The notes under the pieces: generated by a model
Told to the model about the DNA's origin: nothing
Seen by the model: the letters and a program-made list of their open reading frames with translations, nothing else
The model's database searches: none
Part shown: piece after piece, positions 26,140-36,717 of the stretch
Layout of the letters: every line of letters begins with the position of its first letter
How positions within the stretch are numbered: position 1 is the stretch's first letter
From: Phoronis australis
Taxonomy: Eukaryota > Phoronida > Phoronidae
Direction: 5' to 3'
Assembly (NCBI GenBank): GCA_002633005.1
Contig: NMRA01000780.1
Location: 87,209-151,208, forward strand
Length of the DNA: 64,000 nucleotides
Program-made: the position numbers and the translations under genes

Positions 26140-28375
26140 TCTCTAGCGACCAAATTGAGGGAAGTAAGCTACAGCTCCATATCAACATCATAATACACGC
26201 TGGTATTTCTTAGGTGACACTGAACACTACGGCCGCAGCCAATTTGCAGAGCCAAAATATTGAAATTTTGGGGTAGGCCAGGCTTCGGGGTGTTTTTAAG
26301 TAGATGATGCACGTAAGCTCAGTGAATGGTTTATTTGTATTTGTGAACACGCTGGGAATGAGAGAACACCACTTGCTTGGCTGTAGCTACACGGGCTTTC
26401 TGCTGTATTTAGGCATAGCCGAATAGCGACTGAAAAATTGGCTGAGATTTTAGGTAACCCTCAAACAAGCCAGAATTGCAAAAAAATAGTAGATTGAAAG
26501 TACTTTTGAACCACGTTTTTGGAATCTGTAAGAAATTTGGTTTCAGAATCTAATGTTGGCTTACGTCCGTTCTTCGGCAGGGAAGTGGTGCTTTGGGGTG
26601 AAAAATGGCGATTTTATGTTTTTGCTCCTTTTTATTAGCCTAACTTCCTTTTCAGTAGGAGTGAAAGAGCCAAAAAATACAAGACACAATAAACTTTCTG
26701 TGCTCATCTGAAGGGTGTTTGAAGTGGAGAGACCCTAAACACGTCATTCCTTGCAGAGATAGTGAAAAATAGGTGACAAGTCCAGTGAGATCTACTCTGT
26801 GTCCCCTTACGTAGTAAATGACGTATGATGATTGGGTCACCAGGATTTGTCATCCGTACATAAAAAATTCAAAACGCCATTTTTTAAGTTATCCCCACAA
26901 TAGTTAGCCTACCTTTCATGTCATTATTGGGAATCAGGTCTTTTTTACACTTGTATGTGACCAGTATATTGCTTCCGGGAAGCCTAAAAAGGCAAATAAG
27001 GAAATCACACAAAACAAACGTAAAGTTACCAACCATTCCATCTTTGTATGAACAAGAGCAAATAACTTGCCACTTGGAGGAGCAGCGGTGGTCACGTTCA
27101 CAAGAGTACACTGGCCAAGTTGCCAAAGGATCTTGAAAGATGCTTAGGAGCAGCTTGGCGGATACAGAGGCAGACGACGAAAACAGACTCGAAAATAATA
27201 AAAACCGTTACTAGGTGGCGCAGAATACGTGGACTCCATCGCAAAATGAAAAGGTGCTGTCGTCTTCATAATAGCAAATCGTTTGTCAAATTTATTGAAA
27301 AACAGTCGATAAGTTCTGAAGAAACAGAGGCTAACATTAAAGTTCAATTTTCGAATAAGGGGCAGTCAGCGGTAGTTAGAGCTGTCTCACAGTCGTGGGC
27401 AGACGTTGACAAATTTCATTAATATTTTAAGGAAGGTACGGCAGTGGACGCAGGAATGACAAAATCACAAACAGGGGGCGCCACAGTTGTCAGACCCGTC
27501 CGACATGGTCTTGTCATGAAGAACGCATCTTAAAACAATGAATATGATACTAGGAGGCGTAGAAGACGCCGAATCCTTCCGAAAATGAAAAGACACAATT
27601 GTACCCATAATAGAAACTTGTTTGCCAAAGCTCCTTCAATGACGGACATTTTTGTTCTAGAAACTCGTCATCTTCTGTTGTCAGCTCCATGGGAACATAA
27701 CTTCCAAACTTAACAAAGGTCCTGCAAATGGTTAAGGAGATATAGCCGCGGCTATTCGGGGTCGCCAGAGAGGCCGATTTTTCTTCGAAAATCAACTTCA
27801 TCAGAAACACATCTGCCAACTGTCATAATTATTATTCGAGCAGCTTTGTGGTTTAAACAAGCAACCGTCCAAGGATTCGAAAATTCAAAACAATGACATA
27901 CGTGTAAAAAATAAAGTTGCCACTAGGGAGCACCCCGGTGCCAAATCAGTCCGAGATTCGTCATTTGTTGTCTGCTTCATAGGATCACATCTACCAATTA
28001 AATCACATGAAGGTTCTGCAGGTGGCTTACCGTATACAGCAGTGGATGAAGAACTCCCATACAGAGATGACGGTAAAAAACATAAATATGCACTAATGTG
28101 CGTGAATTTAAAATGTAAACCTCCAGTGATAGAGCTGATATGATACGGTCGATTTTACCAGATCAACAGGTGTGACGTGAACCATTATGTTATTGTGAAA
28201 CGTGCACTTCTGGGACTCGGACAACAGCAATGACAGTAATTCAGACAGCAACTCTATCAACAGTTTTATAACTAAGAACGATGTAAAAAGTGAAAAGACA
28301 TTATGAATAACAGCACCAACAACAAGTAACGAAACATCAGATATATACATCTCTTGCCTTAATACTAGTACACTA
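26140..28375. other. Repeat-rich stretch without a gene
   Basis: From about 26.9 kb onward this is mostly made of diverged copies of one interspersed repeat family. No reading frame with coding character was found. Confidence 0.45.
27130..28080 (+). repeat. Several diverged copies of an interspersed repeat family
   Basis: Recurring words are a TAGGTGGCGCAGA or TAGGAGGC motif, TTCATAATAGCAA, a TTGTC.TCAGCTCCATGGGAACATA-like block, and a block ending GGTTAAGGAGATA. The same order and words recur at 37490-38110 and 63180-63640 on this strand and, inverted, at 54880-55360 and 56280-57120. Three partial copies follow each other here (about 27130-27420, 27520-27830 and 27900-28080). No coding capacity was seen. 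Confidence 0.5.
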
Positions 28376-28621
28376 TTACCTAGTTAACCCCGCCTCTATC
28401 GACAGCTCTGGAGGTCTGACGGGCCGCTCCGTCATCGGTAGGGTTTCGTCCAGTTGATCGATCTGTCTATAGGCTATGCCAGAATCTTCTAAAGGTGCCA
28501 AGTGAGGAAGAATCCGTCGCGCCTTATCAAGCTGGTTGTTGTTCAAAAAGTGGTTAACCATCCATTGGTGAAAAAACGGCAGCCCCATGTGGTAGCAATT
28601 CTTTTGTACCAAATGATCAAC
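28376..28621 (-). CDS. Isolated exon-like ORF, possibly a C-terminal exon of a helical-repeat protein
   Basis: On the minus strand a good acceptor (TTCTGCTTACAG) is followed directly by an open frame of about 80 codons ending in a stop at 28376. The translation starts near DHLVQKNCYHMGLPFF and contains HFLNNNQLDKARRIL, a helix-turn-helix look typical of TPR- or PPR-like repeats, then an acidic and proline-rich tail. Composition is protein-like, unlike most frames around it. I could not find the preceding exons between here and the GPCR gene at 32.5 kb. It could be the last exon of a mitochondrial PPR-type protein, a remnant, or chance. Confidence 0.4.
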   Translation of the reverse strand, partial: VDHLVQKNCYHMGLPFFHQWMVNHFLNNNQLDKARRILPHLAPLEDSGIAYRQIDQLDETLPMTERPVRPPELSIEAGLTR

Positions 28622-31600
28622 TGTAAGCAGAAATGATTAATTCTGAAAACATTTAAGTTGTTGTTATTGAAATGTCAGCAACTTTGAAATATGGCGATTT
28701 GGCAGTCTGAAGATCTTGATAAGACCTAAATTGTAACTATATACCCTCTTTAAAACGCAAGTCCGTTGTTAGGAGCGACAAACATAGCATGAACATTCAT
28801 AGTGTCGAAATCCTGTAACATGGGCGACGCACCATATAGCCCCCCACTTTTTCCATAGGCCATGCACCACAGGTGAGCTGGGAGGGCTTTAGCCCGCATT
28901 TTTTTCAGTGCTGCGCCGCCCACGTGTAAAGGGTCATTTGACGTTTTTCAATTGTTGTCAATTAACGTGATTCAGTTTAATAAAGTGATACTTAATTGCT
29001 TATTGTCGCTTTTAATAATAGACTACGAGCTGAGAGCACCATCGTTCGCCAGTTTTTCTCGTAACGAGACAGAACACATGTTTATTTCCGGACTAACAGT
29101 ACAGGTCTTCGTTCTTAAACAACCTGAGGCTGCTATTACGCGATCATCCGATATTCAAGTTTTTACGTCCCGTTGGCACTCCTTATGCTCTTGAATATTT
29201 GGTAGTTGTCTAAACCCCTGTATACACACCACACTTTTTCGTATGCGACTTTTCGTATGCTTAAAAAGGTGCGTGTAAGTAGATATTCCAACAAAAATTT
29301 TTGCTGGTGACGTGACTCATACCCGAAACTTCAAGTTCATATGACGACAATCGAGAAGGATTTCAAATAATCTTAAGAAAAACTCCAGAGACCTGTTAAG
29401 TGCCAGAAACTTACCAGGATGCATGAAAATTTCACTTTTTGGCTACAAAAACAAAAAATGTCTTACACGGGAGGGGGTCAACCCTCCTTCTGACCACCCC
29501 CGCTCGGCGCCACGCGCCTCGGATTCGACCTTTGCGGGAAGTGCTAAACCCCCCCCCCCTTACTGAAAACGTAGATCCGCCACTGCAGTTAGTAAAAGAC
29601 TCTCTAAATATATTACACAGACCTATTTGTTAGTATTCCAATATCTATCGTCAACCAATATATGTGTTATATCAAATCGCACTGTCACTGTCTACATAAC
29701 CATATTGGCGACGAGGATAAAGAACTACTTTCATAGTAATGGTTCAACATTTTTACGTGCCTGTACCGAACGAACTTTGGGACAATAAAATATCACTTTC
29801 TGCGCAAATAGCGTCGCTTGGGTGAGATTCTCAACTTACCAATAATTCTTATATTGCTTTCCTCTAAAATCGTACAATATCATGAGTTTTGATTCAGGGA
29901 TACGTTTGAATCCATGCACTAGAAAAATTTTGTTATGTTGAACACTGGGTCATTTCTCTAATTCTTTGGGTTACGGCCAGTGGCAAGTTAAAAAATCCCC
30001 TGGGTCTGACAGCCTAGTTTCTCCACGGCGCGTTCCCAGCACAGAAGCACGGTATCTGCAAAGGCTCTACTCTAACGGCATGTAGTTGTCCATGTGTCGC
30101 GCGCGCGCGGCTTGTCTTCACAGCGCGTGCATGCACTCTCACCGAATCGTGCAAACCACCCACGTCGACGCTCAGCGATCTCTCGCAAGACACCTCACCT
30201 TACCGACTTCTCTTGTACACGCACAATTTCTGCACTGACTCCTCAAGCTGAGTGCAGTGATGGCTTCTGTAGGACTCAACTTAATTTTTTTGCAGATAGA
30301 CAAACAGGCTCAGGCTCGGAACAGGAGCTAGTTCACCATTTCACCACCAACTTTCACATGGTCAAAAATAGAATTATTTTATTCTTGGTCTTGCTACAAC
30401 ATCAATACCAGCTGGTACAGCACTCTCGATTGCCCGCTTATGCAATGTTTGTTGACAGGGTTAGATTAGAGCTAGTGTCCTTGTATAACCTCCGCCCCAG
30501 TTGTCAGTCACTGAGCTGGTGAGCACTCAAGCAACATGACTTACTGAGGCTTGGTCAACTATAGCTAAAAAAACAACTTTGGATTTTCAGAATGTTTTTA
30601 TTTTTCTTCAGTATACTGTGCATCAAGAATTAAAGATTAGGATGACATAAAAATGTAAAAAAACAGTCAAAATTATTTTTTCTGTGTTTCCACCTACCTT
30701 GCTGTTGATAACTACGTATGTATTTGATAGTGAAACCATGCGGCACTTTTTGCCCTATTTTTCCGCAAATTCTTTGCTTGAGAGAAAACAGCTACATGTA
30801 TAATAATTGCACATTTTTTCGTTCATAAGATGATTTGTTAAGATTGTAAGAATTTTATGGAAAATTACGCATGCAAATACATGCACGGACGGCTTAATTG
30901 TGGCCAAGACGCCAAAATCGAGAACAGTCAACCATTCAGCATCTTTTGAAATTAGACACAGTAATTGGCCCACCCAACCCGTTGCATATAGGTACCGGGT
31001 ACCCAATCTTAACTGGACAGCGGCAGATGGATGGAAAATTACCGGTACTAGGTTTTGAGAGGAAGCAATAAAATTTGTAAGTACAGATTATGCATTTCCA
31101 GGTCCCAAGACTTGACCACGATGCAGCAAGTGTTGTATCACTGCAGCAGGCAGAAGACACTCCGGCCTTCATTTAAGTGGATAAAGCCCTGACCCCCCAA
31201 CCCCAAACAAAATTATATTAAGCATAAAAATGCCGCAAGTGTAATATTTGATTTTTTTGGTCAACAAAAATGCACGGGATTTTTTGATTGATGGAAACGT
31301 GCAAATCTGTGCACGGAGCACTCGGTTGCGCCAAAACATACTGAATTGGCGAAATGTGTGTCTTTGCATATCGTTCTTACTGAACTGAGGGAATATTTTT
31401 GGTGTTAAGAAAAAAGTAACTGTGAAATTTCACCGATGAACTTGTTGGTAGTCAAAAATTAAGAATTGTCAAAGCACCGAACAATTTTGAGCACAAGGAA
31501 TTTTTGTATTGCATCGATAAACACTCAAATCTTTTGAACTGTTAAGATGGGATTTATTTTTGAAAAACTGTAATTCGTTGTTGCGGAACAGACTTCGACC

Positions 31601-32515
31601 AACATTACGATAAAAAATGAGTGATAAATCACAAGACGTCTTCAATTGAATTATCTTGGGGCCGGCGAGACTAAGAACTTTCGTTGGCCCATTGTCAAAC
31701 GATAAGTACGAATCACTAAAGGGCTCTAAACCTCAGACAGACTGTTTTATATATCTGAGCTTAAACTTATGTACTGTTCGATATGCGCATTGAACTGTTC
31801 GTAATCAATGCGTACATATAGTGGTATACAGTTTCAACGTGCAGAAATGTACTCGTCAGTTTAACAACCCTCTGTGCTTCCTAAATAAGGGTAAGTAAGG
31901 TCTCGACCATCTAACTTATAGCCGGGCTACGTCTGATATCCGTTTGACGTTATTTACCCTCGTTCGAGATGTCAAGACCACTAAGTCGTCAAATTTGCGC
32001 CATTAATCTGAGAAAGGAATAAGTTGAAACGTAATGGATGTAAATTGGGTTTTATAACGGTAAAAGTGATTAAACTCACTAAGTAAGTCATATTTTGGCG
32101 ACAGGGTGGATTAGTTTCCCACTATCACAAGTGGTGGCGCATCTCGGCAGCACCAAATAATGCCAAAAAGCGTTGGTATGTATCTTTGAAAATCATGTTC
32201 GATCAACTGAATGCCAGTACTATTTGAACTATCATTCAGCTGGCGTTAGCTCACCGTACTCCATCACTTTGATTTATTGTTAAGAGCACTTCTTAAATTA
32301 TGGTCTCGCTGTTTGGGTGAGCAAACAGTGAAAATTAGGTGGGAAATTTTCATGCAGGCAGGTACGAGTGTGCCCGTAGCTTCGACTTTTCGAATAACCA
32401 CCCACGGGTTTACCGGCCAACTATCAAACAAGTGACGCATCCATTTCGTCACAATTATTCTCGACCAATCGATCTGGAAATCTTCCTTTATTTCAGTCTA
32501 TCTCAACCGTTAGCC
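28622..32515. other. Region without a confirmed gene
   Basis: Contains a GGGCGGCGC-family element at 28815-28927 and a transposon right end near 29570-29585 (GATCCGCCACTG). A CCAG acceptor-like site before a short frame at about 31102-31175 on + was noted but not accepted. Upstream exons of the 28.4 kb exon should lie here if it is real. The 5' UTR of the GPCR gene is at the right end; TTTATTTCAG just before its ATG could be an acceptor of a 5' UTR exon. Confidence 0.45.
28815..28927. mobile_element. GGGCGGCGC-ended MITE-like element, second full copy
   Basis: The left end is ACATGGGCGACGCACCATA; the right end is GCTGCGCCGCCCACGTG, forming imperfect terminal inverted repeats. The interior matches the element at 4788-4939 (GAGCTGGGAGGGCTTTAG, then TTTTTTCAGTGCTGCGCC). 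Shorter than the first copy. Non-coding. Confidence 0.55.
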
Positions 32516-34075
32516 ATGACGGACCGAGTTTTCTATTGGTACGTCATCTTAATTCTGGCAGCCGTTTTTATAGCAAATCTGTTGATCATTAACATCTTAA
32601 TCATCTGCGCCGTTTATTTTCTGAAATCTTCACGGACCCCTTCCTATCTTTTGTTCACCAGTCTATGTGCTGCTAACATCTTCGCCGCCATCTACGTGAC
32701 CCCCGTAATGGCAATTAATTCAGTGGACGTGACGATTTCACCGACTAAAGCGGGATGCACAATGTACGAATATTTCAGATCTCTGGTCACTTACTCCAGA
32801 GCTTTTTCGTACGTTGCTATCGCATATCAGCGCCACAAGCGGGTTGTTCAAGTAGCTCTATCAACCAAAACGATACTGCGCACAATGGTCTTGGTATGGG
32901 TTCTGAGCGCCATTTTCGCGTTGGAAACTCTTGCAACTGGCTTCAATGAAATAAAGATCACAAACGCTACGGGCGACTTGATAGACACGAAATCTCTGTG
33001 CGTACAATCTGAGAAAAATGTAGCACTACGAGAAGGACAATATTTGGTAAACTTCATTCTTTCGTCCGTACTACCAATATGTGTTTTGCTTGCTCTCTAT
33101 AGCAGGGTTGTGATTGTCATAGTCCGTCATTGCCCTGGAGGACACCTAGAACTTTTAAAACAGACAGTTGAAGTCCTAAATGAAATAGCATCAAAATCCA
33201 CGTTGGGGATTGCCGAAAGCGGAAGCCCAAGCAAGCGCTTAACGCGTAATGTGTCAACTAATGCTGGAGAACACCAGCATACAAGTACCAGCAGCGTATC
33301 TCAGTTTAAAGCAATAGTGTCAATCATGGAAGACATTTCCGCAGGTCACTTGGGTCTCGCTACAAGAAGAAGACGAGAGACGACGAGGAATTCCGAACCA
33401 GCCAACAGAAACATTAATACCAGTGCCACTAGTTGTGAATCACGTTTCCAGTCACTGCCAGATGCGTTAAATCGTTTTGGAACAGCACCGCAGAAAGTTC
33501 CAGAAAAAATGGGAACTTCTCCAGCAACGAAAGAAAGTTCAGACCAATTTCTCAATACCTGGTTGCGTGATGCTTTCGGGAACGATGTCTCAAGTCAACA
33601 AAACACCCGTGAATGCATAACGAAACGGCCTATCGCGACATCAACAATAGCCGATTTAAAGAAGAGTTTTTCATTCAACCTCGACGATGAAATGCCACCC
33701 ATACCTGCGGAGTATTCCAGTAGAATCATGGCTTCACTGCTCATAATCGCCATGCTGGTGCTTTTTATAATGGTGGAGGTAGCTCAAACAGCTTTAGGGA
33801 TGTACACACTGTTCGGACCTGGTTACTTCCACGGAATAGTAGAGGTTCAGCAGACGATATGGCTACTGGTTCTGTTTGGCGGCTGCTCAGACGGGCTGTT
33901 CATGTTAGCAATGAACGCGAAACTGAGGACTGCAGTTAAAAACATGTTCAATCGGTGCTGCAAACCTAAATTAATTGGCAATCCAATAGTGGATGTCACA
34001 GTTAACACAAATCCAAATGAATCCTCGTGCAATAACACCCCGATTCAAGTATTAGTCAATTCTCGGAGAAGCTGA
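32516..34075 (+). CDS. Rhodopsin-like (class A) orphan G protein-coupled receptor
   Basis: Single-exon gene of 519 aa. The frame is open further upstream but has no earlier in-frame ATG; GCCATGA at 32516 is a good start context. Seven hydrophobic segments lie at about 9-36, 43-67, 81-104, 118-139, 177-203, 404-430 and 447-470. Family marks: N21 in helix 1, W128 in helix 4, and the C81-C162 pair expected for the helix 3-loop 2 disulfide. Others are degenerate: helix 2 has LCAAN instead of L..AD, the DRY site is QRH, there is no CWxP, and helix 7 has DGLFM in place of D/NPxxY. The third cytoplasmic loop is about 200 residues and Ser/Thr/Arg-rich. The extracellular N-terminus is very short, so a small ligand is more likely than a large one. 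Ligand unknown. It lies at the cell surface and should couple to G proteins or arrestin. Confidence 0.85.
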   Translation: MTDRVFYWYVILILAAVFIANLLIINILIICAVYFLKSSRTPSYLLFTSLCAANIFAAIYVTPVMAINSVDVTISPTKAGCTMYEYFRSLVTYSRAFSYVAIAYQRHKRVVQVALSTKTILRTMVLVWVLSAIFALETLATGFNEIKITNATGDLIDTKSLCVQSEKNVALREGQYLVNFILSSVLPICVLLALYSRVVIVIVRHCPGGHLELLKQTVEVLNEIASKSTLGIAESGSPSKRLTRNVSTNAGEHQHTSTSSVSQFKAIVSIMEDISAGHLGLATRRRRETTRNSEPANRNINTSATSCESRFQSLPDALNRFGTAPQKVPEKMGTSPATKESSDQFLNTWLRDAFGNDVSSQQNTRECITKRPIATSTIADLKKSFSFNLDDEMPPIPAEYSSRIMASLLIIAMLVLFIMVEVAQTALGMYTLFGPGYFHGIVEVQQTIWLLVLFGGCSDGLFMLAMNAKLRTAVKNMFNRCCKPKLIGNPIVDVTVNTNPNESSCNNTPIQVLVNSRRS

Positions 34076-34145
34076 GTGCGTTGTACATGTACTTTAGCGC
34101 GCCTTGTGCACTGCGGTTTCCGGCGTCTGTGTTCGTTAACATAAA

Positions 34146-34151
34146 AATAAA
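34146..34151 (+). terminator. Poly(A) signal of the GPCR gene
   Basis: AATAAA 71 bases after the receptor stop codon on the same strand, within an A-rich run. Position fits a short 3' UTR. Confidence 0.5.
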
Positions 34152-36585
34152 AGAAGTGGTTACTTTTTTAGATCTTTCAACGGTGGAGTGATACATGGTA
34201 ATCCCGCGTAACAGATCGTACAACGTTTTCCCACTGAGTTTCGGACCACTCTCGATGAAACCTTGATCTCATCTCTAAAGAGCCTTTTGGCTGAAGCCTT
34301 AAAGCAATTGCGAGCCCCCCCCCCTCGCCTTCCCCCCTCACAACATACATCTTTTGATATAGAGCTTATTTCGATCGAAGTTGGTTTAAAAGGTTCCAGT
34401 GGGTGTGATGTCAGAGCGTCAGAAGAACTCGGACAGTTCATTACTAGAGACCAGGCTGTGGAATGAGTTGACTTTTCGCGTGCCATTCGAGCGGAACATA
34501 CATGATGTCGAAGTAGAACGTAGTTCACTGAGAAATCAATTCTCGGAGTTAAGAACACATTGAGGCCAATATTATTCCTCAAATAGGTCTAAATCAAAGT
34601 TGGTGTCATTTCTTGGTCGAATGGAACGTGGGTTTATAACATGACGGACATTTCTAAATTAACATCAAGAACTAAGGTGGTGGCAATAGTCGCATACAGT
34701 GGTCCCGGATTTTGAGAATGAATTTTATAAATGGAATTCTCCCACTGGGGAATTCTCCCACTGGAGAAGATTGGTTGTCATGACGCAGGGTCCCTATAGG
34801 CGACTAGCACCCAAAAGTCTAGGGCTGAACTGTCGGAAGATTCCCTTCATTTTCCTTCAGCATCGAATATCTATAATCTTCATTGGCTAAAAACTGCTCA
34901 GGTAGCATGACATGTGACCCCCATTCATTAGGAAAAGCCAATGGAAGCACGGAAGGCCAACGCATGCACTCCTTGTCATTACTTAACTTTTTATTTTCTC
35001 CAAAAGTGTCAGTTTTCCAAGACAATGTCCAACAGACCTGCTTGGGAAAAGTACTCGTGACAACTGAAAAACGGAAATTCTTAATTAGTAAAAATGAAGG
35101 AGTAATTAATAGCCGATTATTTATTGAACAAAATCAACAATAGTGTAATAATAATCTCCACCGTACCAATATAATTTCCATATCAAAGTATATAACAGAA
35201 ATATCCAAAATTTTCACCATGTACCTCGAAAAAAATGAAGGACAAATTAAATTTACATTTTAACTATGACAGTCTTTGCACAGATCTTCATAACAAATCT
35301 TGGCACAGCCAAAATCTATTTCCAAAGGGCATAACTTTATTTTCCTACATGCTCAGCATAAACCACTACCTAATACATAATAAGTCTATTTTATACCAGT
35401 GCAGTAAACTGCCTTCCAATCAATGAATATAAACCAACTGCCTTGACCACTGCTGCCGCATGTTTTAACTACATGTTGTATCTCAACAACCAAGTCTAAT
35501 TGAAAGTTCAGTGACCCCTTGCATAAAATAGTCCCAAATACAGTCCCAAATACGGAGTCAACTAAGTTCCCTAAATCTACTGGGTATTTGTGTATTTGTA
35601 AAAGCACTGATCGCCCTTTCTTATGATGTTTGAGTGACATTACTATGTCATTCTTTGGCTTTGATACAAATTGAGAGTGAACTCTGCATTGAATTCTCAA
35701 TATTATTGACAATAAGTACATGTAGGGATCTTTTCATGCAACGCACCTAATTTAATGGCCAAGTCACTGATTATTATGAGTCAATTAAGGGCTCAGTGAT
35801 TAGTTAAAATTAGAAAAGCCCTAAGTCTAAGAGGAGCTCATAATAAAGATAAAAAAATAGAAAAATATTACATCTGTGAGTAAAGAATAAGCAAAAGATT
35901 CAGGGAACTTAGTAGAGTCCTTATTTAGTACTGTTTCATGCAACCAAGCACAGTAAAACACAAAATGGTCAGTAAATGCTTAGATGAGAGATAGGTGGAG
36001 CTGCTTGTCTTTACTTAAAGTCTATTATAGTGAACAACTAGTCGACATTCACTTGCTAGTGCTAATGAATAAAGGTCCACCTTTTTAGCTTGTGAATTAG
36101 CTAACAACAAAAAGCAGGTCAGCATTCTCCATACGATAAAGGTGTCACCTGACATGTCTAGTCTACGGGACAGACTGATGTTACACTAACCTTCCCTAGT
36201 GAATTTTGAGACATTCAAGGAGACAGAATCGTTACCAATCCACAGTCAAAAGTGACACGATCAATGACAAATAATATATTAAATCTGCAAACACAAGTCA
36301 GTCAGCAATTTTCAAGCAAAACAAAGGAGACATTCGACCATCGACTCCAGATCCACAGCAATGACCACAAACCTGTTGTGCAACAGGTGGCATAATGACG
36401 TTCCTAATTCTGAACAAGAATCCCTCATGTGACCATACATCCAGCCAGGAGCTAAAAACATTCAGGCTCTGAGAGTTATCAATAGTCTGGTTGAATGGTT
36501 GAAAACTATATTTACTCTGCAACTCTAACCTTGCTGAACCATTCAGCAACGTTGGTAGAATTTTCCACCCTGATTTTTTTCCCGT
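34152..36585. other. Intergenic region between GPCR and TMBIM4 genes
   Basis: The GPCR gene (+) and the TMBIM4 gene (-) are convergent, and this is the space between their 3' ends. C-runs occur near 34315-34335. No open frame with coding character was found. Confidence 0.5.
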
Positions 36586-36591
36586 TTTATT
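36586..36591 (-). terminator. Poly(A) signal of the TMBIM4 gene
   Basis: TTTATT on the plus strand gives AATAAA on the minus strand, about 130 bases beyond the TAG of the TMBIM4 gene. A poly-C run at about 36661-36685 lies between the stop and the signal. Confidence 0.5.
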
Positions 36592-36717
36592 TTACTAATG
36601 CACCCTAGCACAGTAAAAAATAATTTAAATTGTGTAACAAATTTTGATTAATTGAAGTGCCCCCTCCCCCCCCCCACCCCCTCCCTTCCTGAAGCCAGAC
36701 AAATCCTCATCACCTGA

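Noticed and set aside
30094-30522. 142-codon plus-strand frame
   Set aside because: No ATG at the stated start, composition typical of random sequence, no domain recognised.
31102-31175. TTTCCAG acceptor-like site followed by a short open frame on +
   Set aside because: Only about 24 codons before a stop, no upstream exon found; chance splice-like sites are frequent.
32339-32515. Upstream extension of the GPCR frame by 59 codons
   Set aside because: The frame is open but begins at GTG with no ATG; the extension has no receptor-like features and the ATG at 32516 has a good context.
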